DNA from: Chloranthus sessilifolius
Lineage: Eukaryota; Streptophyta; Magnoliopsida; Chloranthales; Chloranthaceae
DNA length: 64,000 nucleotides
Assembly: GCA_021018995.1 (NCBI GenBank)
Contig: CM037585.1
Location: 127,438,831-127,502,830 of the forward strand
Direction of reading: 5' to 3'
Shown: positions 47,745 to 59,274 of the stretch, in pieces
Position numbering within the stretch: position 1 is the stretch's first letter
Layout: each line of letters starts with the position of its first letter
Notes under the pieces: generated by a model
Told to the model about the DNA's origin: nothing
Databases searched by the model: none
The model's input: only the letters and a program-made list of their open reading frames with translations
Position numbers and translations under genes: made by a program

Positions 47745-48584
47745 AGAAATCGAAATTCATCAGTCTTAAGCCAAATTCCGCCCAAACCTTGGGTTTTCTC
47801 ATTCAAAATCTAATTTTTTCTTCCCCAAATTTAACCAAAATCTCACATATAATTATACAACCATAAAATAAAGTATTTAAACTCACCTAGCATGGATTTC
47901 CTACCTTGAATCGACCGATTAACTCATAGACCGGATCATCTTCTTTGTTTCGCAAGGGGGTTTCCAAAACCCAAATCGAGCATCTCCGAACTCCACGATC
48001 ACAACCAACCCCTCTCAATCGTCGGTAAACCTTCCACACACACCTCACCCAAACCCATGCTACGATTAACGGATCAAAACACACGATCTCTTCGCTCAAA
48101 GAAATAGGCTTCCAAAACTTCCAAACGGCTCCAAATCGCACAACCAATGCACAAACATCGAAACCGACGGCGATCCTTCCTTTCCACGAGTCCACAAAAC
48201 TTTTTCATACAAAAAACCTAAACTCGACGCATCCGGATCCGCAAGATTTCTCCTTCTTCTTCCTCTTTCTCTCTTCCAAACCCAAAACCCTCTCTTCAAA
48301 CGAATGGCTTCTAAAAGAAGCCCCTCCTTTTTTAACTTAAAGAGCCCGGCTCTCACGTGAAACATATACACGCTTTAGACGTATATGGCCCCACTTAAAT
48401 GCTTTTACACTACACGAGTATGCACTCTTCGCACCAAACTAGTTCAACCAAGGTCATCAAGTTGACTTCACTTGATCAAATAAGTGATCAGACGGGCACG
48501 TATCTCAAGGTACTCTATTCAAAGTTGAGCACGCATCCCGAGGTACACTATTCAAAGTTTAAATTTTCGGGATGCTATAGTATC

Positions 48585-49719
48585 CCTTTGAGCCTATTGA
48601 AAAAAATTACCTTTATACATTCTTTGATAAGCCACGTTAACCTTTAACCCTTCACAATTTTTAAAAATTCAGCTTTACCCTTCTTATTTCTGAGAAATTA
48701 GGAATGAGGGATGAGAATGAACGAAAAGAGAGTAAGTGGAGAGATACCGAGTCGTGGTGTTTACTGAGAGTGTATGGCAAAAATAAAAAGAAAAAAAAAA
48801 GGAGAAAAAGAAAACTATAAAAAATAATGAAAAATATGAGGTGCTTCAAGAAAATAAAATTCAAAAGAAGAAAAAGGAGTGAGAAAAGAAAAAGAGAAGA
48901 AATAGAAAAATCAAAAGGTGTTTCCTTTCCGATTTCTCAGAAATTTTGAATCCCAACTTTCAATTCTTTCTTACCCTTTCCTAAGCCCCATTACAACCCT
49001 AAAATAGACCTTCATGATCTGATCTTGCATTGGTAACTGCCTTGTGGAGAGTGAATATGTGATACTTATGACACTTGATATGACATACTTAGGATATACA
49101 AGTATCTTCTTATGAGATTTATTTTTGTTCAATGATTACATTATGTTTCATTTATCATGTGAGACCTTTTTATTTGCTTTGTATTGATCTCTCACATGTG
49201 TGCGAAAACTTATCCATCATCGGTGTCTTTATATTTTGAGAGTATACCTAAAGTAAGGATTGAGTCTAAATAATAGGTCCGACGGTTTCCCGTTTGAACT
49301 AGTTCTGAGATGAATGAATTTTGATTTGGGTATGCACACACTTCACATTTAAGCATGAATGAATGAGTTATCTAACGATTTGAGCATTAGACTAATTTGA
49401 ATGGATACTGGTATGATTAGTATAACATTGTTATTTAAAATTGAGAATTTGCATATTGAATTGATTAACGATTTTGAGTTTTGAATGATATATATGTTAT
49501 CAAAATCATGTTTTGAAAACTCAATTTTATCGATAGTTTTTAAAATGTATTGAAGTTTGTGGGTAACTTTACTGTAAACCCTCAGGAGACACAACTCCTC
49601 CACTAGGGATCACCTAGGGGTTTAAAGGCTTATTGCACATGCTAAGTGCAATCGTGCTCCCTACGAAAGTGGCATTTATTTTTCTTTAGTTTGCTTTGCT
49701 CGAGGACTAGCAAAGTGTA
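48585..49719 (+). other. Athila 1 3' untranslated region
   Basis: Continuation of Athila 1 after the nested LTR. It is A/T-rich and carries no ORF that I can support. It ends with the GAGGACTAGCAAAGTGTAG phrase that precedes the polypurine tract. Confidence 0.6.
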
Positions 49720-49731
49720 GGTTTGGAGGTG
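49720..49731 (+). other. Polypurine tract of Athila 1
   Basis: GGTTTGGAGGTG immediately before the TGATGAG start of the 3' LTR, the usual Athila form. Confidence 0.85.
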
Positions 49732-51510
49732 TGATGAGCAGTGAAATATGATGATATTTCACCCCTAAATACCTACATTTAGCTATCCGATGAAGGCTAT
49801 CTGATGAGAATTACTAGATTTAAAGTGTTTTAGGTAAATACAATCCAAGTACAAAAAACTGCCCAAGAATTCTGAAAATAATGTCAAAACACTGCAACTT
49901 TGGGTCATCAAGAACTTTGTACGACTTGCAGCTCCATTTGAATTATTAAGACGTCAGATTCACAAAATTTCCAAAACACAAAAGTTGTAGAGTTTTCTGT
50001 CCGCTTTCCAACACCATAAGAATCATATCAATCTAAGTTCGGAGTAGAAAAATATGGCCAAAATACTGAAGCAGTGTCTGATGCAAAAGTGGGCTGGAAT
50101 TCACAAAAATCTGGGAAGGTCGATTAATCGACTCTTTTGATCGATTAATCGAGGCACATGGAATAGTCTGACACGGAAGTGACTTTAAAGTAGATTTTTA
50201 GGGATTCTTTGGAGGGTCAATGCATCGACCCTGACTTTTCGAGCTGGGAAGCCTATGCAATTTGGAAACTATTTAAACCCGAACCAACACTTCGAGAGAG
50301 GATAATTTTTAGAGAATTAGAGTTTTTATTTTTTAGAGTAGACGTAGAGATAGAGATTTTTTATTCTTTTTGAGAGCTTGGTTCCTTTAATCTTTTCAGT
50401 ATTCCTTCCTTCAATTTATTATTTTTGTTCAGTTGATTCCTACTTTAAATTTAATGATTAGTAAAGAGCATTGTTAATTTCGTTTCTAAAGATCATCGTA
50501 CGTGTGGATCAAATAATTTTCTATTGAAGGTTGAAGTATTTTTATTTAATTAAATTGATGTTATTTTTCATTCCTTATTTATTTATGTCATTTAATTACA
50601 GCATGTGTGGCTAATTTGTTAGGGATGAGGATCTAATGATTCCCATCCGAGGGATGCACTTCTAATAATATAAATTTAGGATTAAAATATGAGATCTTAT
50701 TTTATGGTTGTTATGTTATCACGAATGGATGAAATTCCCGCCACTAACTGGGATCGAGTGTGCCGAGCCATACCCTGGATCTCAAATCTGTAACGATAAT
50801 TTTATCCCAATCATTGTTATATGGTCCTTTTGCTTTCATCGTGTGGATTTACTTACGATTATGATCTGGGATCGAGTGTGCCGAGCCATGTCCTGAATCT
50901 TGGATCTGTAATAGTAATTTTATCTTAATTACTCCCTAATATGAAATCAAGTGTGCCAAGCCATGCCCTTGATCTCAGATCTATGGTGGTATTCTTATTA
51001 AAAAATTTACCCACTTTGGGAATGATTTTTATTTGTATCTGAGATCAAGTGTGTCGAGCCATGCCCTTTATCCTAAATCTATATATGAAAATCATCTCTG
51101 AAGTTAAGTCCTGATTGCAGGGATGCAACGTGGAACCTATCAGGGTTTTGACCATTTATCTTCCATAAAAGATTTGTTTCAATGGTATATCTCATAGTTT
51201 AATCCTTAGATTTGTATTATGGGAAGAATAGACCAAAGATGGGAGGATTTAGTATCTCCATCTTTACCTTTATTTTTGAATTATCATTTAAGTTTCAGTT
51301 TGTAGTCAGTAATTATCATCTTATCAAACCACCTAAATCATAAGACTGGTAGAATACTGTTAGTTCTTGCTAGATTTCTTGAATTGCTGTCTCATCTTTT
51401 TAAATCTTTCAAAATAGTCCTCGTGGGAACGATCTCGGACTCTGCACCCACTATCTATAATCTGATTCGTGCGCTTGCGAGTAAAACATCACAATTAAAA
51501 ATTCACATCA
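49732..51510 (+). repeat. Athila 1 3' LTR (1779 bp)
   Basis: It is homologous end to end with 34183-35971 and begins TGATGAGCAGTG. It has the palindrome pair at 50119-50151, where the second copy keeps TCGATTAATCGA, and a TCAATGCATCGA variant at 50217, then TATTTAAA at 50270. It ends CATCA followed by the TSD TGCTT. Confidence 0.95.
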
Positions 51511-51515
51511 TGCTT

Positions 51516-53557
51516 CACACTAAGAAGGTCAAGTGGATAGGTATAACACACATGTGTGTCGATGCTTCACAAGGAAGCAAACATTTTTTAGATAAGTGAG
51601 GGGTGACCTCACAGGCACAAACCCTTTGCACTTATTTTGCTTGCCTTGTTTGTTTAGAGAGAGAAAGAGTGAGAAAGGGTTGAAGAAGAGGGAGGTGGTT
51701 CACCAAATTTGTGAGTTCTGAAGCCTTAAAAGCCTTAGTGAATTTCTGCGATATTGTCGATGGAATATTGCCATTGATTTGCGACATTGTGAGAGTTGTC
51801 GGGGCATTGACTGTGGCCGAATGGGTTTTGAAACACATTGTGTGTGAAGTGAGGAAATTGCTCCGATTCGTGCTTTTGTATCACATGTTTTCGCTAGCTT
51901 AGAAGGTGAGAAACCATAACTCAAAGGTGTTAAAATTGCAGAGTTATGTCTTGAAATTTGTGTGTGGAGTGTGGGAAAGAATGACGAGAAATCGCGAGAG
52001 AAACGAGTTCGGAAACTCATAGATCTAAAGAGTTTCTAAATCTCGCTCGCGCAAGCTTTGCTCCTCGCACGCGCGAGATTCCTTCAAAAAGGCCCCAGCA
52101 AGCCTCGCGTGCACTAGAAAGAGAGACTTCAGTGAGCCTCTGTGCCTCGCTTGCGCGAGCTGTGCATGCCATGTGACTCGCACGCCCGACCCTGCATCTT
52201 GCGTGCACGAGATAAAGAGTTAAGGAATTTTGGCAGTTTTTCTTGTGAAATCTTCGAAAACTTCAACTGTTAGGCTTTCTTATACATTTATAAAAGGTCT
52301 TTGGATGATTTGAGATGTTGGTTAAAGTAATGAGCATTCGCGGGAAGTCTCGAATGACTTCGTGTGATTTTGCTTAAGACGTGCTTGAGGTAGGGAAAAC
52401 TTAAGAAAATTGAATCTGATGTGCTTTGTATAGATTGAATGATATGATAAGATAAGTCATGATAAATTATATGCATCTAAATATTTGATTTTCGAATCTT
52501 TTATAACAAGCTTTGTAAATGTAAAAATTTGAAACGTGATGTGATAAGGGTGTTTGTGTGAGTTCCGGATTGTATACAGATTCTAGATTTCAAAAATAAG
52601 TATAATTTAATCACTTTACACGGTGTGAAAACTATAAGTTAGAATTTACACAATGATTTAAGGTTTATGTGAAATGAATCCCTTGTACTCTGGTACAACG
52701 GGATATCCGTACATTTCTACCGACCAACGATAAATCTTCGTTCGGCATAAGCATCCGTCATAACACAGGGGCTTGGGCATTTGTGAAGAATGATTCATGG
52801 AATGACAATGGTTAGGAATTCCCATCGGTACATGTGTGGCTTCTGATGCTATGTTCTTGGAATAGTATTTAAGTTACGTACAAGATTTCAAAAAAAATTA
52901 TGAAGTGTCTGTGTGTGATCAAAGTTCAACATCTGGAAATTCTTGTGAAATGTGAAATGTGCATATGAAATCAGTTATGAAATTTATGCTTTGACATTTG
53001 AGATAAAATGCTACTAATGTTGCCCCTATTGAGGTTAGACTGTTAGCTCACCCTTCGACTATACGTCATAGGTGCTAAGTTAGAGAAGGAATTTGATCCG
53101 AAAAGTGATCCAAAATACATTTCAGAGGACGAGATTGAGCCCCTTCCAGGGGAGCTTTTCCCATAGATTGGGCTTTGTGTCAGAATTGTAGATTTGTTTT
53201 GTGCTTTGGGCTTGGTACATCCAACCAGTTTGGATCAGAAATATGAATCATGTAATTATTTTAAAAAATTATTTTGTGAACCATTATTTAGGTGATGGTC
53301 GGCCATCACCGGTGGTTCATTTCGATTCTTTGTCCATGTATCCTTGCATGGAATTAGAACTGTCATTTTGATATGTTATGAATATAGGAATAAAACTTTC
53401 TTTTGATATACATATGATGACTCTATTTGCTTAGTTAGAGATATCTTTTTTGAATTCTGCTTGGTGTGGATGTACCAAGTGTTCTGTAACTCGTGGATTG
53501 CCTTAAGTGGTGATCCGACGGCACGGATTTTGGGTTATCGAAATTCGGGCTGTCACA
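51516..53557 (+). repeat. 3' LTR of second Tekay-type element, right part
   Basis: It resumes after the Athila TSD and ends CGGGCTGTCACA. Paired CTCGC..GCGAG units lie at 52042-52212 (first pair spacer 8 bp), the same palindrome type as upstream of this element's ORF3. The conserved Tekay block with TTCGACTATACGTCATAGG is at 53021-53072. Confidence 0.8.
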
Positions 53558-55742
53558 CTAGTATTAGTTGGTTATGTGTAATGATGCTTAATGATTAGGT
53601 TATCTAACTCGCGATTAGATCTCGCTAAGTCATGAACAATGTAACTGAGCTTGTAACCAGGAGCTAGGGTACCAGGGATTTATTATAGGAAAGTAGTAGG
53701 TTTTATCGGCTGCTAATCTGAAATCCAAGAGAGCTTCCTGACCGCCTTCTCTTTTCCTATTTTCAACTATTTAGGTTTTCTTTTATTTATTTTAGAGTAA
53801 ATTAGGAAATCTAATGCTACAGAATATTTCATAAAATAGAAGTTAAATAAGAGATAAACGACAAATACCTGTGGTTTGACACCCTTGTACTTGCCCTAGT
53901 ACATTCGAACTTGTGCACTTACAACGCTTTGAAATAAAATGATCAAGAAACAAAGGAAAGGAACACTAGAACAAACTCTTTCGATCGGTAGAGATCTACT
54001 ATGGACGGTCGAAATCGCATAGCAGAGACGAAAGAATGACAAAAAGGGAAATGAAAGAGATTGCATAGCAACCGGTTGTGAGGCCCAGTTCGACCGTTCG
54101 AGTCCATAAAGGCTTCAAAAATCAGAAACTGACCGATCGAGATGCAATTTGACCGTTCTAGACCAAATAACAAAGAGAGACTTCTTGCACATATAATTTG
54201 GACCGGTCGAAGCAAATTTCAATCGGTCGAGTTATAAAGAGCATATGGAAGAAAATAGAAGATGGACCGGTCGAAATCAGTTCTACTGGTCGATAATTAA
54301 GGAGGCAAAGAAGACTACGCACCTGAAGAGAGAATTGCAAGCACAACCGATTGAGATCCATTCTTGACTGGCCGAAACAGGGCTTCTTCGTGAAAAATCA
54401 GGCTTTACAGCCTATTCCTTCTGATATTCGAGAATCCTTCTAGATTCTTCTTCTTCAACTGATTTCTTAGGATTCTAAAGGGTACCGATCGTGTTTAACT
54501 TGTATTAGGGCTTTATGATTCTATAAATAAGGACCCTAGGGTTAGAGGGTTCTTTGGCAGAGAACTTTCGTAGAGAGTTCTTCAGCTGTGAGTGTTCCTA
54601 GGTTAGTTTAGTTTTCTAGTTTTGGAGAGTTGTAAGATTGTAATCTGTAATCATCGATAGATGATTGAGTCAGAGATGATGAAGATCATTCTAGCGACGT
54701 GAGGTAAACTCCTCCAAGGTTGGGATCCTTTGTAAATCACATATGAGTATATAATAAGATTTCTATTTCTTTTCTATTTTGAATTCCATATGGTACGATT
54801 GCATGTTTGAGATTTTGGTTGTACCGTAAATGGTCTAGTAGTGATTTATTTATGTTTTATTTGATCTTAAAGGCCTTGTAGGGATTAGAATTAGATCTAA
54901 TAGGATACCCATCGTCAGATTAGTGCTTGTAGCCTAATTTCGTCAGTTACGTTCAGTGATGCTTACTGTTTAGGTCGCTGGTGATTAGACAGATCATATT
55001 GGTTTAGATTGATCCGTGACTATGAATAGGACTTAATTCTTATACCTAGCTTTAGCTTGTAGTGAAGACCGAGACAATATGAAGAATTCAGAATAGGAGA
55101 GGAATAAGAGTTTTATTATCTACGAGTCTGTGATCCAAGAGGGATCCCAGTCTGCCTTCTCATTACGTATCCAAAACTATTTTAGTTTGCTTTTTAGTTA
55201 ATTAATTTAGAAAAATATCTTTTTTATTAAGACAGGAGTTAGAAAAGTAGACGACAAATCTCTGTGGTTTGACACCCTTGTATTCGCCCTAGAATTTAGG
55301 ACTTGTGCACTTGCAAGTTACAAATTATAAATGATCAATTGTCAAAACCGGTCTCCGAGTGAATTAATTTAATTCTTACACTTCATGACAAGGAAGACAT
55401 AAGCTGATATCAACCTGTCATTGAATAATATTCGTCATTTTATCCTGAGCAAAAGTTCGCCTCTGCAGGCGACTCTCTGCACTCATTTAGGTAAGTATCA
55501 TTTCTTAAACCGATATTCCCATATATAATTAACTTAATATTAAGTATCAAAACATTTTCAAAACCTGACTTTCCTGATTCATGAAACCACTATACGTCCT
55601 CCTATAAGCGATAATCATCAGTATATGTGAAAAGGTCAAAAGGAATATTTGACATATCGAGTGTGTCTTGGCAATCCAAACGAAGACCGGGTCCTCAAAT
55701 CCTGTTCTGATGAATATGCTCAATGACATCTCGAGAGCCACA
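53558..55742 (+). repeat. Remnants of an unclassified LTR family, with ACCGGT-type palindrome pairs
   Basis: Two diverged copies of a TGTGGTTTGACACCCTTGTA...ACTTGTGCACTT block lie at about 53870-53920 and 55262-55315. This looks like the R/U5 end of an LTR, analogous to the Athila LTR end, present twice. Between them are a TATA box CTATAAATAA at 54521 and, upstream of it (53978-54383), six pairs of GACCGGTCGA-type near-palindromes with periods of 19-22 bp. I could not fix LTR ends or a TSD. Confidence 0.55.
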
Positions 55743-57134
55743 TGATGAATAGTGAAATATGATGATATTTCACCCCTAAAGACTTACATTTAGCTATCCG
55801 ATGAAGGCTATCTAATGAAATTTGTGAAGTTTTCTGAGTTTCAGGTGACATTGGCCATTGGATGCAGTAAGGAGTATAAAAGAACGCAAAGTCAAATAAA
55901 CACCGAAATTTTACAGCAAACTCTAACCATTTGTTATGTCGATCAATCGACCCATTAAGGTCGATGCATCAATATAACAAACTCAAAGTCAAAGTCAAGC
56001 TTAGTCGATTGATCGACCACTTGAGTCGATCAATCGACTAAATTCGAAACTTGAATTCCGGATCTGAGAGATATTAAAAGAGAAAAATTTGGGGATTCGG
56101 AGATATCCTCTTCGTGTGCATTTTTTCTGTTTTAGGCTTTGAGAGTTTTAGAGAGGGCATTTAGTCCATGTGGTTCGAGTTTTCTAGTTTTCATTTCCTA
56201 GCTTTAGATTGGAGATTAGTTTAATTTTTGCATTCAAGAAAGGATTGAACGCATTGGATCAAAGCTTTTATGGATTTTTGTGGATCATTCTTTACGGAAT
56301 TTTAATGTCATTTTCAATTTCTGTTTTTATTTTGTTATTTATTTCAATTATATGTGGCTAGTTTTATTAAAGATGGGGATCTGATGAACCCCATCTGAGG
56401 GAGTCATTTATATTAATACAAATCTGTGATTGAGATGTCAGATGCTTTAAAAGGCCCTAATGTTGTTATTGATAATGGATATAATCCGATTGCAAGTTGA
56501 GATCTAGGAGCTAATTATACCCTATGATTTCAGATTTATAATAATGATTTTATCCTAATTATTACCCATCTCGGGGTCAGGTTTTACTACCATCTGAGGT
56601 GTGAGTGTTAATTATACACTAATGGGATGTTAATCATACATCTCCTTGATCTTAGATCAGTAGTTTGGAATCTACCTAGAGATTGAGTTCAGAGTATTGT
56701 CTGAGGTGCGAGTGTTAATCACACACTCATGAGATGTTAATCATACATCTCCATGATCTCAGATCTATACTTTAGAACTCACGTGTGTTTCGGGCCGGTG
56801 CTTCTTTTTAGATATCTTTTAAAGATCTCACATCTCAATCCATAGATTTGTATTTCACAAATGATAAACCTACGATGGGAGGATTTAGTATCCCGATCCT
56901 TATCTTTTATAATCTGTTTAAATTTTAATTAGGTTAGTGCTTATCTCATTTTCCAAATTCTTAAGTTTTTAATTTAGAAAATACTGTGATAGATCTGTGG
57001 TAATTTTTTTGGTTAATTGCTATTTCTGATTATCATTTCCTAACTAATCCTCGTGGGAATGATCTCGTACTCCACACCCACTATCTGCAAACTGATTCAT
57101 GCACTTGCGAGTAAAACACATTTAAATCACAACA
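55743..57134 (+). repeat. Athila 2 5' LTR (1392 bp)
   Basis: It starts TGATGAATAGTG and ends AATCACAACA before the PBS. Two palindrome pairs lie at 55939-56041 (TCGATCAATCGA/TCGATGCATCAA with a 10-bp spacer, TCGATTGATCGA/TCGATCAATCGA with a 9-bp spacer), upstream of a GATATTAAAAG TATA-like box near 56068. Confidence 0.9.
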
Positions 57135-57140
57135 AGTTTT

Positions 57141-57158
57141 TGGCGCCACTGCAGGGGA
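57141..57158 (+). other. Primer-binding site of Athila 2
   Basis: TGGCGCCACTGCAGGGGA, the Athila tRNA-Asp site with three base changes from the Athila 1 copy. Confidence 0.9.
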
Positions 57159-57271
57159 TTAGGCATAGAAAATTTATAATTTTTAGGAAATAGGAAATTA
57201 ATTTTAGGAATTTCTGTAGACCTAAATCAGTAATTTTATCAGTTAAAAAAAAAATAAGAAAAATACTGAGA

Positions 57272-57485
57272 TCGATCGATCGACCTAAACCATCGATCAT
57301 TCGACTCCAAAAAATCCATAGATTTTTCCTTCGTAATCTTTGATTTTTGAAACTGAACTTAAAAAAAAGGGGGGGGGGGAATTTTTGAATTTTGAGTTTT
57401 GATACTCAATTGATCGACCTAAGCCCTCGATCAATCGAAGACTCTTTGATCGATTGATGGACCTAAACCATTGATCAATCGACTC
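57272..57485. repeat. Palindrome pairs in Athila 2 leader
   Basis: Three pairs based on TCGATCGATCGA and TCGATCAATCGA. The first two have 9-bp spacers (CCTAAACCA, CCTAAGCCC); the third is degraded. Confidence 0.9.
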
Positions 57486-57667
57486 CAAAAAAAAAAAAAA
57501 ATCAGAAATCTGTGCATCTTGTGTGGAATACTTGTATGTACATGAGGTCCTCTAGAGATAAATCTTTAGAACCTTTCAATTTTGAGATCGAGTGAACTTT
57601 TCATTCTAATCGAAAAGAGATCAGAACAGGGCGAGAAGCTAGAAGTGAAACATTAATTTAATTCGAA

Positions 57668-59030
57668 ATGAGTGCAAACGGTTGTGAGATCACTCACCTG
57701 AAAATGAGGAGGAACCAACTCTGAGAGAGTTGTTTGCTCCTATAACTACAAACACCCCTTCTTGCATCACATATCCTGCCACACCTGATGACAGATTTGA
57801 GATCCGTACAAATATGTTTCAAATCCTTCCAATTTTTAATGGCATGGATAGGGAAGACCCGTACCAACATATCAAAGGCTTCATTGAAGTCTGTTCATCA
57901 GTATATCAGAATTTCAGTAAAGAATTTGTGATATTACATTTGTTTCTTTTCTCCATAAAGGATAAGGCTAAAGCCTGGTTAAACTCCTTACCAGCTGGAT
58001 CCATAACCACCTGGGATCAGATGGTCAAGAAATTTTTGTCAAAATTCTTTCCCATGGCCAAGACTAATGCCTTAAGACGTGAAATCATTGATTTTACACA
58101 AGAAGATGACGAGAGATTTTATGAAGCTTGGTATAGGTTCATGGATATCTTGTTGAAGTGTCCGCATCATGGATTCTCGAAATGGAGATTGGTCTAATAT
58201 TTTTACAACGGACTGGATCAGGCCAATCGGCATCTAATCGAATCAATGAATAGTGGAGGATTCCTTGCACTAGGGAAAATGAATCCTATCAATTTTTGGA
58301 AAAGTTGGCTGAAGATTCACAGCAGTGGGACTTTTCGAAGACTCGAGAACAACCAAACAAGAGTCAAAATCAAGCAGGAGGCTCAACAAAGAAAGGAGGA
58401 TTGTATGTGGTGAAAGAAGCACCTGATCTCATGGTAAAAATAGATTTTCTCACTCAACAAGTTGAGTAATTGAAGTTGAAGAAGTGCGTGAGTGTTGTGA
58501 ATGTACAACCAGACCCATGTTCATATTGTGCAAGCCCAATGCACACATCTAATTATTTCCCTTCAATGCAAAATTACTTAGAAAAACCCTTGTGAGCAAT
58601 TGAACGCATTGAACACTTACGGTCGAAATCAAAAAAATATTTTTAATAAAAATAACCCTAATAGTTAGAAATATCATCAAAAATTTTCATGGAGGCAAAG
58701 AAATCAAAGACCTCAAGCAAGAGGACAAGGGATGAATTTTTATCCAAATCAAAATTTCAATCAAGGACCACCACAACAGTTTGATCAAGGGCAATTCCAA
58801 CAACAACACTATAAGAGTGGAAACCAATTGCACCAAAATCAAAATCAAAATGGGCAATCCAAGCAATCTAATCAGAATTATCAATTCTCACAACCAATGT
58901 TGGGATATCAGAACCAACCCGCACAGCAACTCGTGAGTCAACCTGGTTTTGCGCAAACTTTTCCCCCGCTTGGATTCAATAATCAACAAGGAAATATTGT
59001 GCCGCGTCATCCTCAGAACCAATATTCTTA
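57668..59030 (+). pseudogene. gag: Athila 2 gag (broken)
   Basis: The ATG at 57668 is followed by a frameshift before 57730. The gag core FEIRTN, FNGMDREDPYQHIKGF, DKAKAWLNSLP, WDQMVKKFLSKFFPMAK is then open to a TAA at 58195. Further pieces continue to a Gln/Asn-rich tail (58732-59031). It aligns with Athila 1 gag through its length. Confidence 0.9.
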
Positions 59031-59274
59031 GAATGAGGATATATGGAAGTTCATCCAATCAAATACTTCTTTAATATCAATGATAGAAATTCAACTGGGT
59101 CAATTGGCAACACTCTTATGTGAAAGGGAAAAGGGATCATTTTCTAGCCAGCCAATTCCAAATCCAAGAGGACAGATAGTTGTCGAGCAGGCCTCAACCT
59201 CATCACATGAAGAAAATCAGTAACAAATTAAAACAATCATAATGTTAAGATCTGAAAAGTAGATTGACAACAAA

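Larger units (their letters stand above)
45728..48579 (-). repeat. Solo Tekay-type LTR nested in Athila 1 (2852 bp), TSD GTATC
   Basis: It starts TGTGACATCCTCG and ends CGGGATGCTATA, flanked by GTATC at 45723-45727 and 48580-48584. Its right end has lost the usual CA. The block GACGTATAGTCGAAGGGTGA at about 46041 is the Tekay LTR block in reverse orientation, so the LTR lies on the minus strand. It has no PBS or coding region. Confidence 0.85.
34183..51510 (+). mobile_element. Complete Athila-type retrotransposon (17.3 kb including a nested solo LTR), TSD TGCTT
   Basis: Two LTRs (34183-35971 and 49732-51510), each starting TGATGAG and ending CATCA, flank tRNA-Asp PBS, gag, pol, ORF3 and ORF4. 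TGCTT occurs at 34178-34182 and again at 51511-51515, so the TSD is perfect. In the two LTR ends that I aligned by hand (about 180 bp) there are nine differences, eight of them transitions, so it is not a recent insertion. Without the nested solo LTR and its duplicated target it is about 14.5 kb. All coding regions except the main part of ORF3 and ORF4 are broken. Confidence 0.95.
31120..53557 (+). mobile_element. 3' part of a second Tekay-type element, split by the Athila insertion
   Basis: The order is a GC-rich palindrome array, a TATA box, an ORF3 pseudogene, a GAGGACGAAAATTTTCAG segment typical of the region just before Tekay 3' LTRs, then an LTR (33975-34182 and 51516-53557) interrupted by the Athila element at 34183-51510. 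The LTR starts TGTAATATCCCC, ends CGGGCTGTCACA and shares the TTCGACTATACGTCATAGG block with the other Tekay LTRs. No gag or pol of this element lies upstream, so it is 5'-truncated. Confidence 0.75.

Noticed and set aside
47887..48371. Two overlapping minus-strand frames of about 100 codons
   Set aside because: They lie within the leader region of the nested solo LTR; no domain, and the overlap suggests chance frames in GC-richer LTR sequence.
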